64,000 nucleotides of DNA, from assembly GCF_029024105.1 (NCBI RefSeq), contig NZ_CP118964.1:1-64000 (forward strand), written 5' to 3'. Each line of letters begins with the position of its first letter. The first letter of the stretch is position 1. Shown here in pieces: positions 33,535 to 43,249 of the stretch. The position numbers and the translations under genes were made by a program. Below the pieces are notes generated by a model that made no database searches, was not told the DNA's origin, and worked only from the letters and a program-made list of their open reading frames with translations. This stretch comes from Acinetobacter lwoffii (GTDB lineage Bacteria; Pseudomonadota; Gammaproteobacteria; Pseudomonadales; Moraxellaceae).

Positions 33535-34809
33535 CTATTCACTTTTTGCCACTGTGGCATGTTTTTTTAGTGTTGGAGATGGCTTGAATAAATGTCGCGT
33601 ACGAGTAAAGCTTAGACCACAGATTATTAAACACAGCGTCCCTCCAATAAGTACTGCTGGCACCACAGAAAAATAGCGCGTCATCAGGCTCATGTGTAGG
33701 GCACCGAGCTGATTGCCTGAAGTGACTAATATGCCATTTAAAGCCGCTACACGCCCTAATAGTGCTTTTGGGGGGAGTTGCTGTAATAAAGTTTGTCGAA
33801 TGACCATGCTGATGCTATCAAAGGCACCGATTAAAACAAGGAAGAAGACTGAGAGCCAAACATGGGAGGATAGTGCAAAGGCTAAAGTACACAAAGCAAT
33901 TGCAAAACTACTATAGAGCATATTTCTCCATGCATTTTGCATCGGAGAATAACAGGTCAACATCAACATCATGATACAGGCGCCAATAGCTGGTGCAGCT
34001 CTGAGTATACCTAAGCCTTCAACACCAAGATGCAGGATATCGTGTGCAAAAATAGGCAGTAAGATAATGACACTACAAAAAAGCATGGCGCTGAGATCCA
34101 GCAACATACTCCAAAACATTAGTGGATGTTTAAAAATAAACAAATAGGCTTCTTTCAAACTTTTGCTTAAATGCTGTTTATGGGGGCTAGGGAATTGACG
34201 AGGACTTAATCCGAATAAGCAGATGCTACCCACGCAACACAAGAAAAAAATAATAAAGAGGGTTTTTTCAAGCCCAAGTTGGCCGAGTAAAAGTCCTGCG
34301 CATAAAGGCGCTAAAATGCCGCCTATTTGCCAAATGAGCGCGGTCCATGTGGCTGCATTGCTATAGGCTGACTCGGGGATTAGAAAAGGGCGTAATGAAT
34401 TAAATGATGGGCTGTAAATGCCTCTAAGTATGCCTAAGCAAAAGATGAGGCTATAAATGCCGCATAAAAGAGTATTTTGTTGAATGTGATGTTGTTGGTA
34501 CTGAGAAAAAAGAACAATAAATAATAATGGAATTAAAGTGCTATAGCTAAAACTCCACTGCACAATTTTTTGTCGGTTATAGCGATCAGCCCAGTCGCCA
34601 CTGATCAGGGAGAGGCAAATAAAGGGGAGTAACTCAATTAAGGCAATCATGCCAAGGCTGAGTGGATTTTGAGTGAGTTGATAGATACTATAGGCAATGA
34701 CGACTTCTTGAATCATGATGGTTAGAATTAAGCACAACTGATTGACACTCAGAAGTGAAAAATCACGTGAACGAAAGGCCAAAAAAGCATCGGAATGGAA
34801 AAGCGACAT
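33535..34809 (-). CDS. MFS transporter, EntS-like
   Basis: 424 residues with about 12 membrane segments. The signature between segments 2 and 3 is LISGDWADRYNRQKIVQWSF. FNSLRPFLIPESAYSNAATWTALIWQIGGILAPLCAGLLLG resembles the enterobactin-exporter (EntS/TIGR00900) branch. Substrate unknown. No siderophore genes nearby. Confidence 0.85.
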   Translation of the reverse strand: MSLFHSDAFLAFRSRDFSLLSVNQLCLILTIMIQEVVIAYSIYQLTQNPLSLGMIALIELLPFICLSLISGDWADRYNRQKIVQWSFSYSTLIPLLFIVLFSQYQQHHIQQNTLLCGIYSLIFCLGILRGIYSPSFNSLRPFLIPESAYSNAATWTALIWQIGGILAPLCAGLLLGQLGLEKTLFIIFFLCCVGSICLFGLSPRQFPSPHKQHLSKSLKEAYLFIFKHPLMFWSMLLDLSAMLFCSVIILLPIFAHDILHLGVEGLGILRAAPAIGACIMMLMLTCYSPMQNAWRNMLYSSFAIALCTLAFALSSHVWLSVFFLVLIGAFDSISMVIRQTLLQQLPPKALLGRVAALNGILVTSGNQLGALHMSLMTRYFSVVPAVLIGGTLCLIICGLSFTRTRHLFKPSPTLKKHATVAKSE

Positions 34810-34835
34810 AAACAGAATAGTTTCAAATATGAATT

Positions 34836-34866
34836 AAAAAAGGATGGCGCAAAGTCCATCCTTTTT
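34836..34866 (-). terminator. Terminator of mqo
   Basis: AAAAAGGATGG-CGCAAAGT-CCATCCTTTTT, 16 bp after the mqo stop on minus and just before the MFS gene. Confidence 0.8.
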
Positions 34867-34881
34867 AGGGTTTAAAGCAGA

Positions 34882-36516
34882 TTACTGTGCTTTTGCTACC
34901 GCAATAGTTTCGTCATTTGCAGCTTTAGCCATAGGTGTATATTTCAAACCAAGGGTTGTGCTGGTGTATTGGCGAACTTGGTCAAGAAGCACAGGATTAG
35001 TGCTGAGTTCTTGTTGGTACGATTTTACAATTTCATGTAATTTCGGATTCCATTTACCTGCTACTTGCTGAGGGAATGCTTTTTCAAGCAAGCTCAACAT
35101 AATATAAGGGGAAGTTGAAGCACCAGGAGACGCACCTAATAGGGCAGTCACAGCACCATCTTGTGATGCAAAAATCTCGGTACCAAATTGCAAGCTTGCA
35201 GGTTTGCCTGGTTCTTTCTTAATGATTTGAACACGTTGACCACCTTGATTCATGCGCCAGTCTTCTGGTTTTGCATCAGGATAGTATTTTTTCAACTCAT
35301 TAAAACGGTCTTCATCGGTCATCATGACTTGGCTAACTAAGTATTTCACCAAATCAAGATTTTCCATACCCACAGCGGTCATTGGTAAAACGTTGTTCTT
35401 AGTGGTTGATTTCAATAAATCAAGCTGAGAACCTTGTTTTAAGAACTTGTTTGAATAAGTTGCAAATGGACCAAACAACACATATTTTTTACCGTCGATA
35501 TAACGTGTATCAATATGTGGAACAGACATTGGTGGTGCGCCTAATTCAGCACGACCATAAACTTTTGCAGTATGGCCTTCAGTGACTTTTGGGTTGTCGG
35601 TCATTAAGAACACGCCACCTACAGGGAAGCCAGCATATTGCTTCGCTTCTGGTAAGCCTGTCATTTGTAAAAGTTTAACCGCTGCACCGCCTGCACCAAT
35701 AAAGACAAAGCGCGTTTTCACGTGATCTGTTTTCCCTGTAGTGAGGTTTTTAAATGAAACAGTCCACGTTTTATCATCGTTTTGGCTAATGCCAGTCACT
35801 TCAGTCGATGTTTGTAACTGGAAATTAGATTGTTTTTTAAGGTGATCGACCAATTGAGTGGTAATCGAACCATAGTTCACATCCGAACCTACATCCATGC
35901 GTGTTGCAGCTACTTTTTGTGCAGCATCACGGCCATTCATCACCAATGGTGCCCATTGTTTAATTTCAGCAGGATTCTCAGAGAATTTCATGCCATAAAA
36001 CATTGGGTTTTTAACCATTGCAGCGTAACGTTTTTCTAGGAAATTCACGTTATCGCCCCAAACGAAGGCAATGTGCGGTACAGGGTTGATAAAGCTATTT
36101 GGTTGACCCAAAACGCCTTCTTTGACTTGATAAGACCAGAACTGTTTTGCAACTTCAAATTGTTCCGCAACGTTCACAGCTTTAGAAATGTCCATTTTTC
36201 CATCTTTTTCAGAGGTATAGTTCATTTCCATAAAGCCAGAGTGGCCTGTGCCAGCATTGTTGAAGCCGTTTGAGCTTTCTTGGGCAACGTTGTCTAGGCG
36301 TTCATACATACGAATTTGCCAGTTTGGCTCAAGTTCACTAAGATATGTGCCTAGGGTTGCACTCATGATGCCACCACCAACTAAGACTGCGTCAACGACA
36401 GGCTCATTGCTGGTGTTTTGAATTTTCTTAGACGCGATAGGTCTAAATAAAAAGATTAGTGCTGCAATAATAAGCAGAACGATGAATACCAATAGGTATT
36501 TTAAAAATTTGTTCAT
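34882..36516 (-). CDS. mqo: Malate:quinone oxidoreductase
   Basis: 544 residues. FAD-binding motif VDAVLVGGGIMSATLGTYLSELEP at about residue 40, preceded by a hydrophobic N-terminal anchor (LKYLLVFIVLLIIAALIFLF) that would tether it to the inner membrane. Further family blocks: GFNNAGTGHSGFMEMNYT, KTRFVFIGAGGAAVKLLQMTGLPE, and LLGASPGASTSPYIML. It oxidises malate to oxaloacetate, passing electrons to quinone in the TCA cycle. A housekeeping gene amid mobile DNA. Confidence 0.95.
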   Translation of the reverse strand: MNKFLKYLLVFIVLLIIAALIFLFRPIASKKIQNTSNEPVVDAVLVGGGIMSATLGTYLSELEPNWQIRMYERLDNVAQESSNGFNNAGTGHSGFMEMNYTSEKDGKMDISKAVNVAEQFEVAKQFWSYQVKEGVLGQPNSFINPVPHIAFVWGDNVNFLEKRYAAMVKNPMFYGMKFSENPAEIKQWAPLVMNGRDAAQKVAATRMDVGSDVNYGSITTQLVDHLKKQSNFQLQTSTEVTGISQNDDKTWTVSFKNLTTGKTDHVKTRFVFIGAGGAAVKLLQMTGLPEAKQYAGFPVGGVFLMTDNPKVTEGHTAKVYGRAELGAPPMSVPHIDTRYIDGKKYVLFGPFATYSNKFLKQGSQLDLLKSTTKNNVLPMTAVGMENLDLVKYLVSQVMMTDEDRFNELKKYYPDAKPEDWRMNQGGQRVQIIKKEPGKPASLQFGTEIFASQDGAVTALLGASPGASTSPYIMLSLLEKAFPQQVAGKWNPKLHEIVKSYQQELSTNPVLLDQVRQYTSTTLGLKYTPMAKAANDETIAVAKAQ

Positions 36517-36899
36517 GCGATTATGACCATGGAGGGCAGGTTTGGATCGCTTTATAGCGAAGACAAGAATAACAATTATGGTGATAGGAACACTTGTAAA
36601 GAATTAGCTTAGAGAATTGAAGTAATACTCAAAATTACAAGTATACAAAGATTAACGTTCGAAGCTATCACACATTTTTGATTGATGGATATTTTAGACT
36701 AAATATGTATTGACTTAGTAATTTTTATTGTAAATGAACATAATTAAAATATAAATACCAATGATGTTTGTTCTTGTTTATTGGTTTTTATTTTAATTCA
36801 ATATCTGGTTTAAAAAAAATCAGATGTTGAATATTTATACAAATACTCAGTAATTTATTAAAAAGAAGCTTATAACTTGTTTCAAGGTTACTTTCCAAC
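36517..36899. other. AT-rich mqo upstream region
   Basis: No coding frame. Presumably the mqo promoter (36520-36600) and nondescript DNA before the IS5 remnant. Confidence 0.45.
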
Positions 36900-37030
36900 G
36901 GCTTTATTGCACAAATATTTGAAAGGCAAAGCGCCCCTAATTGAGCCAAATTTAAGGCGTAACTTGGGTAAGTGGTCGACCTAATTCTGTAAATCTGTTA
37001 AGGACTGCTACACGTGCATGAACCTCATTG
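36900..37030 (-). mobile_element. IS5-family (IS903-like) end fragment
   Basis: Begins GGCTTTATTGCACAAAT. It carries the transposase C-terminus region (VAVLNRFTELGRPLTQVT-like on minus) homologous to 52470-52600, then is interrupted by an IS3 end at 37031. Confidence 0.75.
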
Positions 37031-37749
37031 TGAACCGTACCGGGTTTGTTGGAGACCAACTTTCCTGAGATGAGAAGCATTGCTTCGCACGACGTAGCGA
37101 AGCGTAGTGTTCCGATGAAAAAAGTAAAATATACCCCTGAAATCAGAGATAGAGCGGTTCAATTATTGATTGACTACCAAGACGGTATCTCAGGTGAGTG
37201 ACTTTACGTATATTCAAACAAATTCAGGCTGGGTCTATACCGCCTTTATTATTGATGTGTTCTCACGAGCAATTGTTGGATGGAAAGTATCAACACGTAT
37301 GAATACAGATATGGTGCTCGATGCACTGGAGCAAGCATTGCACGATTGAGGTATGCCAAGGAATGTGATTCATCATTCCCATAGAGGTGTTCAATACCTT
37401 TCCATTCGCTATACCAATCGTTTAGAAGCAGCAAATTTACGAGCATCAATCGGTACAACGGGGGACTCATACGATAATGCTTTTGTTAGCGGCAGTGTAA
37501 AAATGACCCCCTAATGGCTTATACAAAACAGAGATGATTGAATATTTAAAAGCAGATTGGCAAAGTTTAGCAGATGTACAACTTGCGACATTAAATTGGG
37601 TAGATTGGTTTAATAAAAAGCATGTACACAGTGCACTGGGTTATGTATCGCCTTTTGAGTTTGAAGCAATGTACTATGATAAGATTAACCCGTTAAGTCA
37701 GGTGGCCTAACTTAAATAAAAAAATCTCCGATAAATCCGGTAAGGTTCA
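37031..37749 (+). pseudogene. Degraded IS3 element (same type as 53079-54401)
   Basis: Ends TGAACCGTACCGGG and its decayed complement. A large internal deletion joins orfA start (KVKYTPEIRDRAVQLLIDYQDGISG) to the OrfB middle (SDFTYIQTNSGWVYTAFIIDVFSRAIVGW). It also carries a palindromic insert at 37071 and a foreign GTTAGCGGCAGTGTAAAAAT-type stretch at about 37486-37512 that looks like an IS21-type end. Confidence 0.8.
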
Positions 37750-37860
37750 AAATGCGATTTATGGCTTTTTTATGTAAAAAAAAGTAATATTTGTTTTATT
37801 GTTAAATTATAACAATTAGTATAAATACACCTATGATTTACAGATGAAAAAGGTAGTTAA

Positions 37861-38211
37861 ATGAAATATTTTTTAAGTTTAACTTTGTTAGTTTTAGCAA
37901 TGACTGGGTGTACTTCGAGTCCAAAGACTGAAACTTTACAAGATAAGGCTACAAGCAATACTTCAGCTGATACGCAGGTCCTTAAATTTTCTGGTCCGAA
38001 TGGTTTATTAATTTTTCTGAAATCATCGGATAACTTTGAAACTGCTTTAATGACTGATAACTCAGGCATGGTATATCGTTTAAAGCAAACAGTTGCTGGT
38101 AGTGGTATTCGTTTAGCTAATAATAATGGAGTTTCAATTCACTTTAAACGTGGTGAAGGGGTTGTTGAATTTGTAAAAGACCAGCCAATCAGCATTACTG
38201 AAGTAAAATAA
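37861..38211 (+). CDS. Small lipoprotein, MliC-like (possible lysozyme inhibitor)
   Basis: 116 residues. Lipoprotein signal MKYFLSLTLLVLAMTGCTSS with lipobox Cys17. The mature part LLIFLKSSDNFETALMTDNSGMVYRLKQTVAGSGIRLANNNGVSIHFKRGEGVVEFVKD follows the beta-barrel pattern of MliC/PliC c-type lysozyme inhibitors (SGxRYxN..xxFxxKGxxA). The usual disulphide Cys are absent, so the assignment is tentative. A second possible lysozyme inhibitor (broken) lies 2.6 kb away. Confidence 0.55.
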   Translation: MKYFLSLTLLVLAMTGCTSSPKTETLQDKATSNTSADTQVLKFSGPNGLLIFLKSSDNFETALMTDNSGMVYRLKQTVAGSGIRLANNNGVSIHFKRGEGVVEFVKDQPISITEVK

Positions 38212-38407
38212 TAAGGTTTAAACTTTAAGAGAACCCCACACCATAATCTGCATACCGAAAGTTGGACACTATTCCTTGAAATGTGGTCAAACATGATCAA
38301 GGACTAATTCGCACTCTGTTAATGGGTGAATTCAAACATGAGGTGCGACAGTTTCAAAAGCCTTATGATAATCTGTGTGATTCATAGACATCACTTCAAT
38401 ATAATGG

Positions 38408-39382
38408 GTGTCTATGAACAGAGAAATTCAACAAAGACTCGTATGGGTTAAATTATTTGAAGAGACCAATAATGCTGGCCTGGTTTGTCGGAGATGTGGC
38501 ATTTCTAGACCAACTTTACGCAAGTGGTGGAAACGATATTCTGAACAAGGTATTGATGGATTAAGTAGTCATAGTAAATGTCCCTTAAAATCGCCAAATA
38601 CTAAAATCAATGCTGAGCTAGAAGCTTTAATATTGGAAATGCGCTCAGCTAGAAATCTTGGTGCTCGACGTTTGCAAACCGAATTAATGAGCTGCACGGA
38701 GTCTCGTTGTCCTTGGCGACTATCCATAAAGTACTATCCACCCATTAAGTCAAACCGATTAAAAAATTCCGTCGTAAAGTAGATTACATTTGTTATGAAC
38801 GTCCATTACCAGGCGATAGAATTCAAATGGATACCTGTAAACTGGGTCCTGGACTATATCAGTACACATCTATCGATGACTGCACACGATATCGCGTTTT
38901 AAGGATATATAAACGCCGAACAGCTGCGAATACACTCGACTTTTTAACTGTGTAATTGAAGAAATACCTTTTCTCATACAGCGAATACAGACCGATCGTG
39001 GACGAGCATTCTTTGCTGAAAAAGTACAGAAAAAATGATGCAGTATGGAATCAAATTTAGGCCAAATAAACCGGGTTCACCTCATCTGAATGGCAAGGTA
39101 GAGCGCTCACAAAAGACTGATAAATCTGAGTTCTACGCTACTGTAGATATCGATTCAGAGGAAATTCAGAGCAAACTGGCAGAATGGCAGCATTACTATA
39201 ACTGGATGAGACCACATTCGGCTTTGAAAGGTAAAACACCGATGGAAAGGTACTTTGAATTATGTGAAGAAACTCCTTTCTTAGATGAAGTCCAGAAGCA
39301 ATACGACCCCTCAAATGAACGGATTCAACATGCCAATTACAAGATGTATTTAGAGATTGCTAAATTGAAACGATCTCTATGA
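38408..39382 (+). pseudogene. IS481-family transposase, frameshifted
   Basis: The N-terminus (REIQQRLVWVKLFEETNNAGLVCRRCGISRPTLRKWWKRYSEQGIDGLSSHSKCP) and the C-terminus (MQYGIKFRPNKPGSPHLNGKVERSQKTDKSEFYATVD...MRPHSALKGKTPMERY) are recognisable. They lie in different frames, with stops between (about 38700-39035). Inactive. Confidence 0.85.
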
Positions 39383-39487
39383 ATTACGTATCTATATCAT
39401 TTTTATTAATATAAAAACATATATGTAAAAATCACGCCCCGTTTAACTGGCAATAGTTTTTGAACCCTGGTATAAAAGCTTAAAAAA

Positions 39488-40807
39488 GAGCCTGTAAATA
39501 ATTTTGTGTAATTGCTTTTCATAAATTTAAAGGTGATTGCTTAAGCGGTCACCGAATTCAATAATAAAGCGGCTCATGGCTAAACGCCAGTCGCGAATAG
39601 GCATATTCCACTTTTTAGACGCTGCATCAATTGCCAGGTAAATCACTTTACGTACAGAATCATCCGTTGGAAAGACTTTACGCTTTTTGATCGCCTGACG
39701 TATTACGCTGTTTAATGATTCGATCGCATTGGTGGTATAGATGGCTTTGCGTATCTCGGCTGGATAAGCAAAGAAGGTATTTAGATTCTCCCAGTGTGTA
39801 CGCCAGCTTTTGCTGATCTGTGGGTACTTGTCATCCCATGTTTGGGCGAATTGATCCAAGGCCATCAAGGCTGCCTCTTCAGTAGGTGACTGATAAACGG
39901 CTTTTAAATCCTGAGTGACGGCCTTGTAATCTTTCCATGATACGTATTTCAAGCTGTTACGCAGCATATGGATAATGCACAGCTGGATATGGGTTTGCGG
40001 GTATACGCTGTTAATGGCATCAGGAAAGCCTTTTAGTCCATCCACACAGGCGATCAGAATATCCTGCAACCCTCGGTTTTTAAGCTCAGTCAGGACATTC
40101 AGCCAGAACTTTGCACCTTCATTCTCAGCCATCCACATGCCGAGCAGTTCTTTCTGTCCATCAAGATTAATGCCTAAGGCAAGGAATACAGCCTTGTTGA
40201 TAACACTGCCATTATGACGGACTTTAACTACAATACAGTCCATATAGACGATGGGATAGAGTGCATCCAGCGGACGGTTTTGCCATTCAGCGACTTGCTC
40301 CTTAACAGCATCAGTCACCTTGGAAATAAGCGTTGGCGATACATCAGCATCGTACATTTCTTTGAAAGTAGCCACGATTTCACGGGTAGTCATGCCTTTG
40401 GCATAAAGGGATAGAATTTGGCTATCCATTTGCGTGATACGAGTCTGATTCTTTTTAATTAGCTGTGGCTCAAATGTGCCATCACGATCTCGTGGTGTGG
40501 TGATCTCAATCTCACCATCATCGCTCAGCACGGTCTTACTGGAATAACCGTTACGAGCATTTGAACCGTTCTTACGAGCATTCTTTTCATGTCCGAGATG
40601 TTCGGTAAGTTCGGCATTGAGAGCCGTTTCAACAGTGAGTTTAGTCAACAATCGGGTGAATTGATTGAGATCGTCTTCTGTTTTGATTCCTTTAGCAAAT
40701 TCTGCTGCAAGGTCTTTTAGTTTTTGTTCGTTCATCATGTTGCCTGACTCCGTTGTGAATATGAACATAGCAAATTCAGGCAATTACACAATTTAATTTA
40801 CAGTCTT
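39488..40807 (-). mobile_element. IS256-family element (1320 bp)
   Basis: Ends GAGCCTGTAAATAATTTTG and imperfect complement (AAGACTGTAAATTAAATTG on minus). 8-bp target duplication TTAAAAAA at 39480-39487 and 40808-40815. Inserted just downstream of the lysozyme-inhibitor-like gene. Confidence 0.92.
39527..40738 (-). CDS. IS256-family transposase
   Basis: About 403 residues from MMNEQKLKDLAAEFAKG. Mutator-type core: SPTLISKVTDAVKEQVAEWQNRPLDALYPIVYMDCIVVKVR, then ALGINLDGQKELLGMWMAENEGAKFWLNVLTELKNRGLQDILIACVDGLKGFPDAI, and NAIESLNSVIRQAIKKRKVFP with the catalytic Glu. Complete, so potentially active. Confidence 0.92.
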   Translation of the reverse strand: MMNEQKLKDLAAEFAKGIKTEDDLNQFTRLLTKLTVETALNAELTEHLGHEKNARKNGSNARNGYSSKTVLSDDGEIEITTPRDRDGTFEPQLIKKNQTRITQMDSQILSLYAKGMTTREIVATFKEMYDADVSPTLISKVTDAVKEQVAEWQNRPLDALYPIVYMDCIVVKVRHNGSVINKAVFLALGINLDGQKELLGMWMAENEGAKFWLNVLTELKNRGLQDILIACVDGLKGFPDAINSVYPQTHIQLCIIHMLRNSLKYVSWKDYKAVTQDLKAVYQSPTEEAALMALDQFAQTWDDKYPQISKSWRTHWENLNTFFAYPAEIRKAIYTTNAIESLNSVIRQAIKKRKVFPTDDSVRKVIYLAIDAASKKWNMPIRDWRLAMSRFIIEFGDRLSNHL

Positions 40808-40828
40808 TTAAAAAAATCTAGCAAGTCT

Positions 40829-41260
40829 TTATTTAATGTTAATACTCATCCAGTATTGAGGTTTTTTATCTTTTCTTGCCTGTGATCTAGGTTGTAATAC
40901 TCTAATTTCATACTCACCTGAAGCAGGTAAAATATAAATACCCTTATCATCAAGCTCTGGAGAATATTCTCCAAGATTGATGGAGTCTTTTAATTGATTA
41001 CCCCATAAGTAAGCTTCAACATTTCCTCCAGTCAACTTCACTTTTAACTTTTGCCCTTTTTTAGCATAAAATTTTTAGGAATCATACTTGTATCCATCTA
41101 TCCTTCCGTAATAATTTGCAGGGTGAGCTTTTTTAGCAAACTTAACTACAATAGTCTTTCGTATATCATTGTTATCATTTGCAAGTACGACAGGGCTAAC
41201 TATAGTTAAAGTTAGGGCTATCAAAGCGCCAGCTAGTAATTTCGTATTCGCTATTTCCAT
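40829..41260 (-). pseudogene. Secreted protein like the PliG/PliI lysozyme inhibitors, with an in-frame stop
   Basis: A signal peptide (KLLAGALIALTLTIVSPVVLA) is followed by NDIRKTIVVKFAKKAHPANYYGRIDGYKYDS, then a TAA at 41075. The same frame continues KFYAKKGQKLKVKLTGG...LPASGEYEIRVLQPRSQARKDKKPQYWMSINIK. The Y-x-FYAKKGQ-L-V-L and LP-SG-Y-IRV pattern resembles g/i-type lysozyme inhibitors (tentative). Read through, it would be 143 residues. One nonsense codon appears to be the only lesion. Confidence 0.7.
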
Positions 41261-41474
41261 AATAAGGTTACCCTAATTCTTGTATCGCTCCTGACATAAT
41301 AACATAACTAATAAGTAACCATGAATGATGGAGCAGAAATGTGAATAGTCATAACATGGGGTTGCACTTCAAATGCCAATTTAAGACTTGCAAAATCAAT
41401 GGTTAATTAATTGGTTACTAGGGAATAACCAATCTAAATATAAATTTTATTTAACAATTACTTATAAAAATATG

Positions 41475-41495
41475 TGATGCGTATGATACGCATCA
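41475..41495. promoter_or_regulatory. Palindrome upstream of the integrase
   Basis: TGATGCGTAT-G-ATACGCATCA is a perfect 10-1-10 palindrome 68 bp before the integrase start; possible operator or recombination-associated site. Confidence 0.5.
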
Positions 41496-41562
41496 TATGA
41501 ATATCGCTTAAATTTGCTATAATTGAATTGAGCAGTGCCATTTGTGGTTAGGTTAAAAATTC

Positions 41563-42768
41563 ATGAGTCTTACTGAAATTAAGGTACGTCAAGCTAAACC
41601 AAAGGAAAAAATCTATTTTCTGGCAGATGATGATGGCTTAAGTTTGAAGGTAGAACCAAACGGACGTAAATCTTGGAGTTACCGCTATTCACTTGCAGGG
41701 ACAAATAAACGTCCTCGCATGAAGTTGGGTGAATATCCTGTAATGTCCTTGAAAGAGGCCAGATCAGTCCGGGATGAATATAAATTTAATAATTATGAAA
41801 ATAAACCACTGCATAAAAAATACATCAAAACTTTTCAGGATATTTGTGAAGAGTGGTTAGAATTTAAAATTAAAAATTCCTTTGAAGATGAACCACGATG
41901 CGGTGTAATTCAGCTCGCAAAAAAATGTTTAGATCAGGATGTTTATCCAAATATTGGACTAATGCCATTTATGGAAATTAAAAGATATGATCTAGTTAAG
42001 ATTATTAAAAATATAGAATCTAGAAATGTAAAAGAACCTGTAAAGAAAGCCTATAGTTATTTAAATCAGATTTATGATTATGCGGTAGCGATGGGGTATT
42101 GTGAATATAATATTGCACATGGACTTCATAAAATATTAGTCAACAATAAGATTAAGAAAAACTATCCTCATTTAAATTCAGATGAACTATCTAATTTCTT
42201 AGCTAAATTAAATCAGATTAATACAGATCCTATTATTAAAAAAGCCCTGTTGTTTAAATTATATACAGGCGTCCGTGGTGGAGAATTATTGCTTTGTGAA
42301 CCACATCACTTCGATCTAGATAAAAAAATATGGAAAATACCAGCCTTACATATTAAACAATATAGAAGAAAGGTTATTTTAGGTCATGATATCCCTGATT
42401 TTTTTGTTCCACTATCTGATCAAGCACTTGAAGTTGTGAAATCAGCACTCGTTTGGTCTCATGGCGAAAAATATGTGTTTTCTAGCCCCCGAAACAATAA
42501 TAAACCTATTCATTTTAATACCCTGAACTTGATTATCAGAAAAATGGGATATACTAAAAATGAATTAACTTCTCATGGGTTACGATCGACATTTAGTACC
42601 ATATTAAATGAATCCGGTTTATTTCAATCAAATTGGATTGAAGCACAGCTATCTCATACTGATAAAAATAAAACCCGTGCAAGTTATAATCATGCAGAAT
42701 ATTTTAATCAGCGTATGGAAATGATGCAATGGTGGGGCGATTTTATTGATAGTTGTACTGTAAATTAA
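41563..42768 (+). CDS. P4-type tyrosine integrase
   Basis: 401 residues. N-terminal DUF4102 arm domain (SLTEIKVRQAKPKEKIYFLADDDGLSLKVEPNGRKSWSYRYSLAG). The catalytic domain shows Arg in LYTGVRGGELL, His-x-x-Arg in TSHGLRSTF and Tyr in LSHTDKNKTRASYNHAEY. Such integrases put islands into tRNA or other conserved genes. No tRNA or attachment repeats were seen nearby, so the target is unclear. Confidence 0.9.
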   Translation: MSLTEIKVRQAKPKEKIYFLADDDGLSLKVEPNGRKSWSYRYSLAGTNKRPRMKLGEYPVMSLKEARSVRDEYKFNNYENKPLHKKYIKTFQDICEEWLEFKIKNSFEDEPRCGVIQLAKKCLDQDVYPNIGLMPFMEIKRYDLVKIIKNIESRNVKEPVKKAYSYLNQIYDYAVAMGYCEYNIAHGLHKILVNNKIKKNYPHLNSDELSNFLAKLNQINTDPIIKKALLFKLYTGVRGGELLLCEPHHFDLDKKIWKIPALHIKQYRRKVILGHDIPDFFVPLSDQALEVVKSALVWSHGEKYVFSSPRNNNKPIHFNTLNLIIRKMGYTKNELTSHGLRSTFSTILNESGLFQSNWIEAQLSHTDKNKTRASYNHAEYFNQRMEMMQWWGDFIDSCTVN

Positions 42769-42799
42769 TGGTTATGAAATCCAAGTTTTAATTAGAATA

Positions 42800-42942
42800 G
42801 GCTTTGTTGCACAAACCTATTCACCGCCATAAATCATTATCTAAAATTGCATCTCGTGGTAAAAGCTCAATGGGCCGGTTCTATGGCTATAAATTACATG
42901 TTGTGATGAATCAACTTAGAGAAATAGTCTGTTCACAATAAT
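42800..42942 (+). mobile_element. IS982-family fragment
   Basis: Starts with GGCTTTGTTGCACAAA. It then encodes KIASRGKSSMGRFYGYKLHVVMNQLREIVCSQ, the DDE region of IS982 transposases; the rest is lost. Confidence 0.75.
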
Positions 42943-42956
42943 GATTTCTCTTAACT

Positions 42957-43061
42957 CGTAAAGTTTATGACGGTGTTGAACGTGTTCAATTGAATCTTAA
43001 GCAAGGTAAATGGATAGAAGAGAACTTCATTAAGTCGTATCAAAATATTCTTGAAAAATAG
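42957..43061 (+). pseudogene. C-terminal remnant of a second mesX (DUF1852) gene
   Basis: RKVYDGVERVQLNLKQGKWIEENFIKSYQNILEK aligns with TRIVYDRVERGELAVKQGKWTEENFIKPYQDIL at the end of the intact gene at 48910. It shows that another mesX copy was destroyed here by IS982 and neighbours. Confidence 0.8.
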
Positions 43062-43249
43062 GCATTTCATTTCACATTAGAGCGAGAATCTAATGAGAAA
43101 GTTGCCTGATTGAATGTAGTGAATAGATTCATTGCATAATTGTTGACTAAAATTTTCTATATCAGCCTGTTTAAGATTAATCGGGCTGATTCTGTTAGGT
43201 CGAATATAATAGCGACCTGCTTTAATCATTTTTATTTGAACTTTATTTT

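Noticed and set aside
41340..41560. tRNA or att repeat next to the integrase
   Set aside because: No cloverleaf-compatible sequence or repeated core could be found.
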